A stretch of 37,958 nt of DNA from Bacteroidales bacterium UBA5281 (GCA_002410555.1 DHSR01000012.1:1-37958); one strand, 5' to 3'; positions 16,125-24,980 are shown, counted from the first letter of the stretch. Numbers and translations are program-made. The notes: generated from the sequence alone by a model not told the origin.

Positions 16125-17543
16125 TTAATTGGCGGCCAGAGTCTTAAAGTGCTGGTAGCTCTCCATTACATCAGCTACGAACCGCTGGGTTTCGGTTCCT
16201 TTCACCCTTCCGTATTTTACAACGGGATCATTATAGAATTCCGGTTCTGATTTTGCGAGCAGGTAATATTCAACATTTCCTTCCCAAACGGCAGGATTTT
16301 TATCATATTTCTCTGCCAGGTTCAGGGCATCATAAATATGCGCCAATCCAATGTTATAAGCTGCAAGAATAAATTTTATCCTTTCTTCGTCGTTGGGAAC
16401 CCTGGATTTAAGCTGACGGTCGAGTGTTTTTATTAATCTGGCTCCTGCGGCAATTTGTTCAGCAGGCGTAGATTCGGGGCTTGCTCCGAAACGTGAAGCA
16501 GTGGCCGGCATAAGCTGCATTAAACCGAAGGCTCCTACGCGGGAAATGGCATTGGGATTAAATTTAGACTCCCTGTAAATAAGGGCTGCCATCAAACGCC
16601 AGTCCCAGTTGATGCTTTTACTCGTTTTGCGAATAATGTCATCGTAAACCGATATATCGTTTCGGCTCAATGGCTTACCCATTGCCAAACGTGCCCAGCG
16701 GGGATGCTGATAATATTTTGAAATAGTGTATTTAAAGCTTCGGTGCTCACTGCTGCTGCTTATCCAATCATTTACCACATCCAGGAATTGATCGGCACCT
16801 TTACGCACTACCCAGCCTGAACCCATTTCGGGAGTAACCGTCAGGCCAATTTCAATGTTGGGATAAATGTTGGCAAGAGCTTTGGCATGATGCTCCCAGG
16901 CAATGGTATAATCAATTTTACCTGCGGCCACCTGTGTCACCAGATCGGGAGAAGTAACATTATTTATTCCCTTAATATCCAGGTTATTGTGAGTATCATG
17001 AAGCAGGGTGGTCAGATCAAACTGCTTGTATTTCCCATTGGGCAGATACAGGGTTTTACCACTCATCTGCGCAAGCTCACTCACGGTGTCTGGCGTAACC
17101 TCTTTGCCTGATTTCTTCCGTTGAACCAACACTTGCCTGGTAGTGAATAATGGCAATGAAAAAGTTAGCGGATCTCTACTCCCGCTTACCTTTGGTATCT
17201 CCATGGCAAGCATATCCACCCGGCGGTGTTTCAGGGCCTGAATGGCTCTGTGTGGATCGGGTTCAACATCAATAATCAGCTTTACACCCAGCTCATCGGC
17301 AAATTTCTTCACCATTTCATACTGAAAACCACTGGGCTTTCCATTCAACAGAAAATAGTTAAAAGGATTATCATCTGTCAGCACTATCAACGATCCGCGT
17401 TCAAGAATGCTGTTGAGAACACCCCCGCGGTCTTCGTGTAAGCTAAGACTACTTCCCGTGGAAATAGTACATGATTCGGGTAAAGCTAATATGAAAATTG
17501 CAATGAATGCAACAAGTAATTTCGATAGAAAGTTAAATTTCAT
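16125..17543 (-). CDS. mltF: Membrane-bound lytic murein transglycosylase F-like
   Basis: A 472-residue envelope protein with two domains. An N-terminal signal/anchor (1-25, with Cys25 in a poor lipobox, ALPESC) precedes a periplasmic solute-binding-protein type 3 domain (about 45-275, GSLIVLTDDNPFNYFLLNGK onward) and an SLT transglycosylase domain (about 300-440). The catalytic Glu325 is in ALIYRESKFNP, followed by GAFGLMQLMPATASRFG and the AAYNIGLAHI motif. MltF cleaves the glycan of peptidoglycan to 1,6-anhydro-muropeptides, and its binding domain regulates the enzyme by sensing peptides. It is not part of an amino-acid ABC importer, as no such permease is nearby. Confidence 0.92.
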   Translation of the reverse strand: MKFNFLSKLLVAFIAIFILALPESCTISTGSSLSLHEDRGGVLNSILERGSLIVLTDDNPFNYFLLNGKPSGFQYEMVKKFADELGVKLIIDVEPDPHRAIQALKHRRVDMLAMEIPKVSGSRDPLTFSLPLFTTRQVLVQRKKSGKEVTPDTVSELAQMSGKTLYLPNGKYKQFDLTTLLHDTHNNLDIKGINNVTSPDLVTQVAAGKIDYTIAWEHHAKALANIYPNIEIGLTVTPEMGSGWVVRKGADQFLDVVNDWISSSSEHRSFKYTISKYYQHPRWARLAMGKPLSRNDISVYDDIIRKTSKSINWDWRLMAALIYRESKFNPNAISRVGAFGLMQLMPATASRFGASPESTPAEQIAAGARLIKTLDRQLKSRVPNDEERIKFILAAYNIGLAHIYDALNLAEKYDKNPAVWEGNVEYYLLAKSEPEFYNDPVVKYGRVKGTETQRFVADVMESYQHFKTLAAN

Positions 17544-17566
17544 TATTAATGGTTAGGTGAAACATT

Positions 17567-17607
17567 ATTGTGTCATGGGTATTCAGTGATAAAAAAGATG
17601 ACACAAT
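17567..17607. repeat. 10-bp inverted repeat upstream of mltF
   Basis: ATTGTGTCAT (17567-17576) and ATGACACAAT (17598-17607) are exact reverse complements with a 21-nt loop. They lie 24 bp upstream of the mltF start and about 100 bp after the last ABC permease gene. This may be a 5'-leader hairpin, an operator or a terminator of the exporter operon; the sequence does not decide. Confidence 0.5.
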
Positions 17608-17705
17608 TCACAGTATCCTGACTCATTATTATGGACGGGTCGCACGTTTACAAATACCGTGCCACCAGACTGATTTATGGTATATTAGCGCTCTGCAGTG
17701 GCGCG

Positions 17706-18818
17706 TCAGGTGGTTTTTCGGTATTTCTTGATTGCAAGTGACAATATTACTGCTGCATAAAGCACCAATACTCCAAGCGGTTGAAGTATATGTTTCAGTC
17801 CTGCACCTTTAAGCATGACCAACCGCATTATTTCGATGAAATGGGCGATGGGATTAAGAAAAGTAAGCACTTTCGCCCACTGTGGCATACTTTCAATGGG
17901 CGTAAACAATCCACTAAGTAAAATAAAGATAACGAGAATGAACCATGAGATAAACATAGATTGCTGCTGGGTGTTGACCAGGGTGGAAATTAACAGGCCC
18001 AGGCCGGTAACTACCAAGAGAAATACAGCAGCAACCATAAAAATAAGCGGAATGTTCCCCAAAATGGGGATATTGAAAAACAAACGTGCCAAAACCAGAC
18101 CGAAGGCCAGTTCCAACAGGCCAATAATCCAAAAGGGAATTAATTTGCCGGCTATAAACTGGGTTTTTCTCAATGGAGTAACATTGATCTGCTCAATGGT
18201 GCCTATCTCTTTTTCCCGCACTACATTCATCCCAGAAAGAAACATGCCAATAAGAGTTACCAACAATACCAGTATGCCCGGAACCATGAAAGTTTTATAA
18301 TTCAGATCCGGATTGAACCAATAGGAATATTCCAGATTCACTTGTGCAGGTGTGCCCCGGGTTATGAAATGAGCCTCAATGTTATTGCGGTTAAAATGCT
18401 GAATGATGGACAAAGTGTAGGCATTCATCAATGCTGCTGCACTACTGTTAATGGCATCATTAATTACCTGAACCCTGACGGGCCGCCCTTGATTCAGTGC
18501 TTTTTCAAAACCCGGCAAAATAACAATCATCTGATGCACTTTCCCCTTCCGTAGTTCATCCATTCCCTTACTTATACTTCTTTCCTGATATTTAACATTG
18601 TAAAATGGTGAATGTATAAAATGACCGGTGAATTCACGAGAAATCATCGTATTGTCAATATCACAGATGAAAAGGTCTATATGCTTTATCTCATACGTTA
18701 CAGCATAGGCAAGAATAAGCAATTGAGCCAGGGGCATGACAAAAATAATAGGTAGCATCATGCGATTGCGAAACACCTGCAAAAACTCTTTCCTCACTAT
18801 GTAGAAAACCTTTCTCAT
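17706..18818 (-). CDS. ABC-2 type exporter permease, second copy (YbhR/YhhJ-like)
   Basis: A 370-residue inner-membrane permease of the ABC-2 family. It has one N-terminal helix (about 22-42, MLPIIFVMPLAQLLILAYAV), a large periplasmic domain (to about 175) and five or six C-terminal helices. The coupling-helix motif EKEIGTIEQINVTPL precedes the third helix. It pairs with the neighbouring permease (14 bp gap) as a heterodimeric channel. It is the last gene of the eight-gene operon that starts with tetR. Confidence 0.9.
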   Translation of the reverse strand: MRKVFYIVRKEFLQVFRNRMMLPIIFVMPLAQLLILAYAVTYEIKHIDLFICDIDNTMISREFTGHFIHSPFYNVKYQERSISKGMDELRKGKVHQMIVILPGFEKALNQGRPVRVQVINDAINSSAAALMNAYTLSIIQHFNRNNIEAHFITRGTPAQVNLEYSYWFNPDLNYKTFMVPGILVLLVTLIGMFLSGMNVVREKEIGTIEQINVTPLRKTQFIAGKLIPFWIIGLLELAFGLVLARLFFNIPILGNIPLIFMVAAVFLLVVTGLGLLISTLVNTQQQSMFISWFILVIFILLSGLFTPIESMPQWAKVLTFLNPIAHFIEIMRLVMLKGAGLKHILQPLGVLVLYAAVILSLAIKKYRKTT

Positions 18819-18832
18819 GATGTGGCTAACTT

Positions 18833-19930
18833 TTAAGCTAATCTTACCTTAAATTTCATAATGCTGGCTCCTATAAATATACCGGTCATGCCTATCAGAA
18901 TAAGCGTTTCCTGCCAAAAATAAAACAGCCCGGTGCCCTTAAGCATTATAGATTTGATGATGACGATAAACCAGCGTGGTGGCATCAATACGCTTAACCA
19001 TTGCAGTACCTCCGGCATATTTTCGATGGGAAAGATAAAGCCGGAGAGTAGAATTGTTGGCAACATAAGGGCAAACATGGAAAGCATCATCGCCGTTTGC
19101 TGGTTATTGCTTACCGTAGAAATAAAAATGCCCAGGGAGAGTGCAAGAATGATAAAAAGTATGGTTTCAACCAACAATAATATCAGGTTACCCTGCATGG
19201 GAACATTAAAAACAAAATAACTCATTATCAATATAATAACTGCATTGATAAAGGAGAGCAGCACATAAGGCAATACCTTTCCAATAATAATCTGGTATGG
19301 CTTAAGCGGTGAAACCAGCAATACTTCCATGGTTCCGGTTTCTTTTTCACGGGCTATGGAAATAGAGGTCATCATGGCCGAAACAAGCATGAGTAAAATG
19401 GTGATGATGCCTGGTACGAACATAAAAACACTTTTGAGGGAAGGATTATACAGCATGCGCGATTCAGGTAACACCAATGGAAGGGCAGGGGTATTGGGAT
19501 TTAGCGAAGTAGTATAGTCATTGATGATTCCGCCGGCATAATTCACCAACAGGCGCGCAGTATTCGGATCGGAAGCATCGGTAATCAGTTGTACAGAAGG
19601 TTGCTCGCCTCTTTGCAGCTTCTTTCCAAAGCCTGACTCAAAAACAACCACCATTTTAATTTTCCCATACCTGAACTGCTCCTCGATGTCTTCCGGAGAG
19701 TTACTCTTTTCTGCCTCTCTGAAATAGCCCGAAGCAAAAAGTTTGTCCTGTATAGCCAGCGTAACCTGATCGTGCGATGGATCAACCACTGAAATCCACG
19801 CATCCTTAATATCGGTGGTTATGGCAAAGCCAAAAAGCAATACCTGAACCACCGGCATACCAAACAATATTACCATGGTACGTATGTCCCTGAAAATGTG
19901 CAGAAATTCCTTGATCACAAATCGTTTCAT
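18833..19930 (-). CDS. ABC-2 type exporter permease, first copy (YbhS-like)
   Basis: A 365-residue ABC-2 permease with the same layout as its neighbour: an N-terminal helix (about 23-40), a periplasmic domain (about 45-170), a helix at 173-195, the conserved EKETGTMEVLLVSPLKPYQI coupling segment, then four or five helices. It overlaps the preceding ATPase gene by 4 bp, indicating translational coupling. In the E. coli YbhGFSR and YhiI/RbbA/YhhJ systems, two such permeases work with a tandem ATPase and a membrane fusion protein to export drugs or cations. The substrate here is unknown. Confidence 0.9.
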   Translation of the reverse strand: MKRFVIKEFLHIFRDIRTMVILFGMPVVQVLLFGFAITTDIKDAWISVVDPSHDQVTLAIQDKLFASGYFREAEKSNSPEDIEEQFRYGKIKMVVVFESGFGKKLQRGEQPSVQLITDASDPNTARLLVNYAGGIINDYTTSLNPNTPALPLVLPESRMLYNPSLKSVFMFVPGIITILLMLVSAMMTSISIAREKETGTMEVLLVSPLKPYQIIIGKVLPYVLLSFINAVIILIMSYFVFNVPMQGNLILLLVETILFIILALSLGIFISTVSNNQQTAMMLSMFALMLPTILLSGFIFPIENMPEVLQWLSVLMPPRWFIVIIKSIMLKGTGLFYFWQETLILIGMTGIFIGASIMKFKVRLA

Positions 19931-20691
19931 AGCTGAATGTTTCTGGCCGGTTTGCGGGCAAGTTTCAGAAAAACATCATTGATAGAAGATACATCATGTT
20001 GCTTCTTCAGTTCAGCAGGCGTATCCAGGGCCTCAATCCGGCCATCCACCATAATGGAAATGCGGTCACAGTATTCAGCCTCATCCATATAATGAGTGGT
20101 TACAAATACGGTAATGCCCCTGGCTGCCGTTTCGTATATCATTTCCCAGAATTGACGGCGGGTAATGGGATCAACGCCACCGGTAGGCTCATCCAAAAAC
20201 GCAATTTCGGGTTCATGCATAATGGCCACTGAGAAGGCAACTTTTTGCCGGATGCCGGGTGGTAGCGTCCTGATCAGCCTTTTGCGCATAGCTTCAAGCT
20301 GCAAGCGGCTGAGCATATTTTCCAGCTTTTCTTTGATCTGCATTCGGTTTAAACCGTAAATGCCACCATAAAACTGAAAATTTTCTGATACCGTAAGGTC
20401 CTCATACAAAGAAAACCGCTGGCTCATATAACCTATGTGAGCTTTGATCTTCTCTGTCTGAGTATAAACGTCAAATCCGGCCACCTTGACGTTACCCGAG
20501 GTTGGTTTTGACAGGCCGCATAATATTCGCATGGCTGTAGTCTTGCCTGCTCCATTGGCACCAAGGAAGCCAAAAATCTCTCCCCCCCCGACCTCAAAGT
20601 TAAGGTGGTCATTTGCCACAAAACTACCGAACTTTTTTACAAGGTTTTCTACCACTATCACCTTCCACTTATTTCCGTCCGGTTTATTCAT
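19927..20691 (-). CDS. ABC exporter ATPase, second half (degenerate signature)
   Basis: A 254-residue ATP-binding subunit. Walker A is GANGAGKT (44-51), Walker B is IAFLDE (163-168), and the H-loop His200 in VFVTTHYMDEAE is present. The ABC signature is LPPGIRQ (143-149) instead of LSGGxxQ. From memory, the second half of the fused E. coli YbhF ATPase also departs from LSGG, so this looks like a subfamily trait rather than decay. It overlaps both neighbours by 4 bp. It should dimerise with the upstream ATPase and complete the consensus site using the partner's LSGG. Confidence 0.93.
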   Translation of the reverse strand: MNKPDGNKWKVIVVENLVKKFGSFVANDHLNFEVGGGEIFGFLGANGAGKTTAMRILCGLSKPTSGNVKVAGFDVYTQTEKIKAHIGYMSQRFSLYEDLTVSENFQFYGGIYGLNRMQIKEKLENMLSRLQLEAMRKRLIRTLPPGIRQKVAFSVAIMHEPEIAFLDEPTGGVDPITRRQFWEMIYETAARGITVFVTTHYMDEAEYCDRISIMVDGRIEALDTPAELKKQHDVSSINDVFLKLARKPARNIQL

Positions 20692-21614
20692 GGCTCTGAA
20701 GTTTGTTGCATCAATTCAATAAAACAATCCTCAATTCCCGGTTCTATCGCTTCAAGCATAGTGTAATGGATGTTACCTGATTGAAGTTTCTGTGCAACAG
20801 CCGCCGGAGTTTTTATTTCTGATGAGGTGCTCAAATGTATATACGCTCCAAACATTTCAGCCCGGTGTATGCCGGACATTTGCCGGAGTTGATGTAAAGC
20901 TGTGAGTGTATTGTCAGGTTTTAATCTGAACAGATTTTTTGAAAAACCGGAAATAATTTCTACCGGACTGCCTGTAGCCATTATTATCCCATGCTGCATC
21001 AGTGCAATGCGGTCGCACAGGCGGGCTTCATCCATATAAGGGGTGGACACCAGAATGGTGATGCCTTCTTTTTTCAACAAGAGCAACATTTCCCAGAACT
21101 CCTGCCGGGAAACTGCATCCACACCGGTGGTGGGTTCATCCAGAATAAGTACCCTGGGCTTATGAATAAGGGCACATGAAAGGGCAAGCTTCTGTTTCAT
21201 TCCGCCGGATAAATCACCCGCACGCCGGCTTTCAAAGGGTTGCAATTGCCCGTAAATCTGATCTACCAGATAAAGGTTTTCTTTTACCTTCACCTTAAAA
21301 ATGCCCGCAAAAAAGTCCAGGTTTTCACGCACAGTTAAATCAGTGTATAGCGAAAACTTTTGCGGCATATAGCCAAGTATCAAGCGTAACTGTCGGTATT
21401 GTTTTACCACATCCAGACCGGCAACATTTGCCACACCTGAATCAGGCAACAGCAGGGTAGTAAGTATTCTGAACAGACTGGTTTTACCGGCACCATCTGG
21501 CCCAATAAAGCCAAATATTTCACCCCTGTTTATTTCAAAGTAAAGGCCGTTTAATGCCTGATGCTCTCCATAGCTTTTGGTAAGCTGCTGTCCATATACT
21601 TCAGTATTGTTCAC
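20688..21614 (-). CDS. ABC exporter ATPase, first half (missing H-loop His)
   Basis: A 308-residue ATP-binding subunit. Walker A is GPDGAGKT (38-45), the signature is a normal LSGGMKQ (135-141) and Walker B is VLILDE (155-160). The switch His is replaced by Pro192 in ILVSTPYMDEA. A C-terminal extension of about 70 residues follows the nucleotide-binding domain. It corresponds to the N-terminal half of YbhF-like tandem ATPases, here a separate gene overlapping the next ATPase by 4 bp. It starts 3 bp after the DUF2147 stop codon. Confidence 0.93.
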   Translation of the reverse strand: MNNTEVYGQQLTKSYGEHQALNGLYFEINRGEIFGFIGPDGAGKTSLFRILTTLLLPDSGVANVAGLDVVKQYRQLRLILGYMPQKFSLYTDLTVRENLDFFAGIFKVKVKENLYLVDQIYGQLQPFESRRAGDLSGGMKQKLALSCALIHKPRVLILDEPTTGVDAVSRQEFWEMLLLLKKEGITILVSTPYMDEARLCDRIALMQHGIIMATGSPVEIISGFSKNLFRLKPDNTLTALHQLRQMSGIHRAEMFGAYIHLSTSSEIKTPAAVAQKLQSGNIHYTMLEAIEPGIEDCFIELMQQTSEP

Positions 21615-21617
21615 TTG

Positions 21618-22100
21618 TTATTTTCGTTGAGATGCTTCCCTGGTCCATACAGCGGTTTTGCCCAGCCCCATCCATGCTTTACCTATGTATCCACGAAGGT
21701 TTAGTTTATTTCCATCCACCTTCATGTAACTATTGTAGGTTTTACCGGTGGTTGGATTATAAATGGAACCGCCGCTCCATTCATCTTCTGAAGCATCATA
21801 GGTAAAATCATTTAAAATGCGCAGACCAATAAGTTTACTGCTTTTCAGCTTGTCATCAGGATTATGTTTATCGAGCTTTTCTCTGCCATTGGTTTCCAGT
21901 GGGTTTTGTAACCAGACAATCTCGCCATAATACTTCCCATTGGTCCCTTTAGAGATTTTTACCTGGGAATTTGGCTTGCCGGTTTCCTCGCTCAGAGTTA
22001 GCCAATAGCCGAGAACCTTGTCGGCTTTTGCCTGAGCTTTCAGTGTAGAGGGAAGTAAAGAAGCAATAAATAGCAGACCAATTAAAATGGTGTTTTTCAT
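21618..22100 (-). CDS. DUF2147 family exported protein
   Basis: A 160-residue protein with a signal peptide (1-22, ending LKAQ). The mature part fits DUF2147: VLGYWLTLSEETGKPNSQVKI near its start, KYYGEIVWL, a GLRILNDFTYDASEDEWSGGSIYNPTTGKTY block and a final TAVWTRE strand. These are small beta-rich periplasmic proteins of unknown function. It lies inside the exporter operon, between the membrane fusion protein and the first ATPase, 3 bp from the latter, so it is co-expressed and may take part in export or envelope maintenance. Confidence 0.88.
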   Translation of the reverse strand: MKNTILIGLLFIASLLPSTLKAQAKADKVLGYWLTLSEETGKPNSQVKISKGTNGKYYGEIVWLQNPLETNGREKLDKHNPDDKLKSSKLIGLRILNDFTYDASEDEWSGGSIYNPTTGKTYNSYMKVDGNKLNLRGYIGKAWMGLGKTAVWTREASQRK

Positions 22101-22137
22101 AGGTTTTGGTTTTAGATGAAATTCTTCCCGAAGATAG

Positions 22138-23025
22138 TTATTTTTTAAAAACTACTTCAGCGGGCATGGCAATTTTAAGGCTGCCATCGTTTGGAACACT
22201 TAACTTAACAGCGTAAACAAGGTTCACCCTTTCTTCGCGGGTTTGAATTATTTTAGGTGTAAATTCAGCCGAAGGCGAAATCCAGGTAATGCTTCCGTGC
22301 AGTTTTCTTAGTCCATCCGGAGTGTCAATGAGAACGGTAGCTGTATCGCCTGTTTTAATTGCCGAAAGCTCATCTCCACTAATGTACACCCGTAAATCCA
22401 TGTTGCGCAGATCAGCAATTTTATACAAGGGCTTGCCAAAACCGGTTATTTCGCCTCTTTCTGCATAACGATTGAGTACCGTTCCTTTTACCGGATTAAT
22501 CAGGTAACTCCGTTGAATGGATTCATTGAGCTGATCAATCTGAGCATCAATTACTTTTATTTCGTCAGTCAGACCTGACAACTGGCTGCGGCTGGCTTCT
22601 ATTTGCCGGTCGAGTACCCGAAGATTTCCGTTCAGATCGTCGAGTTGCCTGGGTGTAGCAGCGTTTGCTTTTAGCAGGTTTTCAGTACGGGTCTTTTCAA
22701 TCTGGAGGTTGCGCTTTTGCTCATTATAAATAGCTGACTGAGCATTAATTGTGGTTGATTTCCCTGATATAGCCGAGCGTTGGGCCTTAAGCTGATTGCG
22801 TTTCAGGTGAAGATCAGTGGTATCAATCAGGCCAACGGTATCCCCGGCTTCCAGAGTTTCGCCTTCCTTAAGCGTTAGCCAGAGAATACGTCCATTGGCT
22901 TCAGCCGAAATGGTGGTTTCCACAGCTTCAAAATTTCCATAGGCATCGGCTTCCGGTTCGCTTTTACCGCAGGAAACCAGCACCAGAATAAAGCTCAATA
23001 TGCAAAAAGGATGAAGTATTTTCAT
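22138..23025 (-). CDS. HlyD/YbhG-like membrane fusion lipoprotein
   Basis: A 295-residue periplasmic adaptor. The signal ends in lipobox LVSC with Cys19, so it is probably a lipoprotein. A biotinyl-lipoyl-like half motif (GRILWLTLKEGETLEAGDTVGLID, about 45-68) is followed by a long coiled-coil hairpin (about 70-180, rich in Gln/Lys/Ala heptads) and a second half motif and beta-barrel (NPVKGTVLNRYAERGEI onward). It links the ABC permease pair to the TolC-family channel encoded next to it. Confidence 0.9.
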   Translation of the reverse strand: MKILHPFCILSFILVLVSCGKSEPEADAYGNFEAVETTISAEANGRILWLTLKEGETLEAGDTVGLIDTTDLHLKRNQLKAQRSAISGKSTTINAQSAIYNEQKRNLQIEKTRTENLLKANAATPRQLDDLNGNLRVLDRQIEASRSQLSGLTDEIKVIDAQIDQLNESIQRSYLINPVKGTVLNRYAERGEITGFGKPLYKIADLRNMDLRVYISGDELSAIKTGDTATVLIDTPDGLRKLHGSITWISPSAEFTPKIIQTREERVNLVYAVKLSVPNDGSLKIAMPAEVVFKK

Positions 23026-23052
23026 GTTCAGGTAGCTTTTAAATTCTTCGCT

Positions 23053-24330
23053 TTACTTAACGAAACCCATAGTAGTTAAATAATTAACGCGGGCAAGTTG
23101 CAGTTGAATACGGTGTAACTGCAGGTTTAGTTGTGCCCGGGTATGTGCATTTTGTTCTGTCAGGTAATCTGATGATGTAATCAAACCCTGATCAAGCTGG
23201 GCTGCAGCCGACTCCGCCACCGATTTTCTCAGGCTTACAATACGATGATCGGCGGCAATCAGGGTTTCCAGTTTCAATACCTCCTGTTTAATGTTGCTCA
23301 GCAAAATGCGCAGGTTCTGTTCATAAGTTTCTTTCTGCGTTTCAATAATTTGACTCTGAAGCCTAAAAATGTCACGCTGCTTTTGGTGTTGGTTCCAGTC
23401 CCATAGTGCCCACGAAAGGCGGGCACCCACCATGGTATAAGTGTTAAATTCGGTAGAAAGCATATTTAATCCGGGTTTGCCATAACCGGCCAGTCCAAAA
23501 GCGGAGAATCTGGGCATTAAATCAATTTTGCTCCATTTCTGCTTTAGGCTGAGTTGCTGTTGCTGCAGGTTAAACAATTTATATTCCGGTCTCAGCCGGG
23601 TATTGATGACCGGAAGATCATCGTAAACCGGTTCTGATAAAATTAAATCTGTCCCCAGGTCCAGACCGATGAGTTCGCCCAACTGATAAATGGCTGCTGC
23701 CCGGTTATGCACCAACTCAGCCAATGACTGCTCCGTTTTAATCAGTTCGGCATCTAAAACTGCTCCATTGGCCGGAAGCACTGCTCCATTTTCAATACCT
23801 GCCCTTACCCGGGCCAGACGGGCGCCAATTTCTTCCATGGCAATCTTCAGCAATTTTTCCGTTTCGTTGGCCAACAGTATGTTGAAATATACCTCATTTA
23901 CCCTTGATCGTATTGTATGCTGCTCTACCTCCACTGCTCCAAGGTTGAGCAACAACAATACACTTTCCACCTCTTTCTGCCGTTTGATGGCGCCTCCATC
24001 CCAAATCAACTGATTGACTTCCACGTTAATCTTGTAACTGTCCTTATCCATGGTTGGTATGTCCAGGTTGGGCAGATGAATGGGTAATTCGGTAACTTCA
24101 CTTTGCCAGGAAGCCTGCCCGTTCATACTTAAACTGGGAAGATGCTGGTTATTAATGGATTCCACCTGTAACCTATGCATTTGCCGGTATAGTTCCGTTT
24201 GCCGGGAAACAGACTGATTGGTTATGGCCAGTTGCTGGCAGGAATCCAGCGTAAGGTGGATGGCCGGCTGCGCAGTGAGCAGCAGGCTGTGAAGCAACAT
24301 TATTCCGAAAGCAATGAACCATGTTTTCAT
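23053..24330 (-). CDS. TolC family outer-membrane efflux protein
   Basis: A 425-residue outer-membrane factor. A signal peptide (1-20, ending LLTAQ) is followed by two repeats of long helices and short strands, for example IHLTLDSCQQLAITNQS at the start and the repeat start RLRPEYKLFNLQQQQLSLKQKWSKI near 250. Three such subunits would form the periplasmic tunnel through which the exporter discharges its substrate. The start overlaps the tetR stop by 4 bp. Confidence 0.92.
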   Translation of the reverse strand: MKTWFIAFGIMLLHSLLLTAQPAIHLTLDSCQQLAITNQSVSRQTELYRQMHRLQVESINNQHLPSLSMNGQASWQSEVTELPIHLPNLDIPTMDKDSYKINVEVNQLIWDGGAIKRQKEVESVLLLLNLGAVEVEQHTIRSRVNEVYFNILLANETEKLLKIAMEEIGARLARVRAGIENGAVLPANGAVLDAELIKTEQSLAELVHNRAAAIYQLGELIGLDLGTDLILSEPVYDDLPVINTRLRPEYKLFNLQQQQLSLKQKWSKIDLMPRFSAFGLAGYGKPGLNMLSTEFNTYTMVGARLSWALWDWNQHQKQRDIFRLQSQIIETQKETYEQNLRILLSNIKQEVLKLETLIAADHRIVSLRKSVAESAAAQLDQGLITSSDYLTEQNAHTRAQLNLQLHRIQLQLARVNYLTTMGFVK

Positions 24331-24932
24331 GGAAGAATGGATTGTAAGATGAGCCGTGGTATTTCCTGTTTTCGCTCAGCAATAAATGCATTGAATTTTC
24401 CGTGATCAAATCCGGTTAAACCCATAAGGACCGGGCGCGCCAGAAAGGGGAACATGCACAAAGAAACCAGATTGATCATAAAGTGGTCGGGTTCAACCGG
24501 TTTGATGTGCTTCAGTTCGATTTCGCGGCGAATCTGACCAACAAGGAGGTTAAAATCCACACCCATTCCCTTAATGTTATCGAGCAGGCGCTCGGGATGT
24601 AAGCTCAGCTCATGAAGCACAAACCCGGGAACATCAGGATTAGCCAGTAGGCTGTCTAAATATTTTTCAACAAAACCATAGATTTTTTCTGAAAAGTTCA
24701 GGTCAGAAAGCAAAACCTGTACCGCGCCCGGAATAATCAGCTGCATGACCTCCTTAAAAATAGCATCAAACAATTTTTCCTTGCTTCTGAAATAATAGTG
24801 AAGCAGCGCCTTGTTGATGCCTGCCTCATCGGCAATCTGTTGCATGCGGGCACCATCAAATCCACGCAGTGTAAACACCTTACGGGCTGCCCGGAGTATA
24901 ACTTGTTCGGTACTTTTATCCAACTCAGACAT
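24327..24932 (-). CDS. TetR/AcrR family transcriptional regulator
   Basis: A 201-residue regulator. The N-terminal HTH domain (about 8-55) includes ARKVFTLRGFDGARMQQIADEAGINKALLHYYFRSKEKLF, the classic TetR pattern. The variable C-terminal domain should bind a ligand. It is the first gene of the exporter operon (4-bp overlap with tolC), as the TetR regulator precedes the ybhGFSR genes in E. coli. A perfect 17-bp palindrome just upstream is a likely operator, so the operon is probably self-repressed and induced by an exported compound. Confidence 0.92.
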   Translation of the reverse strand: MSELDKSTEQVILRAARKVFTLRGFDGARMQQIADEAGINKALLHYYFRSKEKLFDAIFKEVMQLIIPGAVQVLLSDLNFSEKIYGFVEKYLDSLLANPDVPGFVLHELSLHPERLLDNIKGMGVDFNLLVGQIRREIELKHIKPVEPDHFMINLVSLCMFPFLARPVLMGLTGFDHGKFNAFIAERKQEIPRLILQSILP

Positions 24933-24952
24933 ATTCTACCAGCACTTTAATT

Positions 24953-24969
24953 ATCCGGTTAAACCGGAT
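24953..24969. promoter_or_regulatory. Probable TetR operator of the exporter operon
   Basis: ATCCGGTTAAACCGGAT is a perfect 8-1-8 palindrome, 20 bp upstream of the tetR start. It sits where transcription from the adjacent TAnnTTTG element would begin, so a bound repressor would block initiation. Binding is inferred from position and symmetry. Confidence 0.7.
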
Positions 24970-24972
24970 GGG

Positions 24973-24980
24973 CAAATGTA
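24973..24980 (-). promoter_or_regulatory. TAnnTTTG -7 element of the exporter operon
   Basis: The minus strand reads TACATTTG, 40 nt upstream of the tetR ATG and 3 bp from the palindromic operator. A degenerate -33 box may lie near 24995. Confidence 0.55.

Noticed and set aside
16125..17543. Amino-acid ABC transporter binding protein
   Set aside because: The N-terminal half is a type 3 binding domain, but the C-terminal half is a clear SLT transglycosylase with catalytic Glu325, so it is MltF-like.
19927..20691. Second ABC ATPase as a pseudogene because of its LPPG signature
   Set aside because: Walker A, Walker B and the switch His are intact, and related tandem ATPases show the same kind of degenerate signature in this half.
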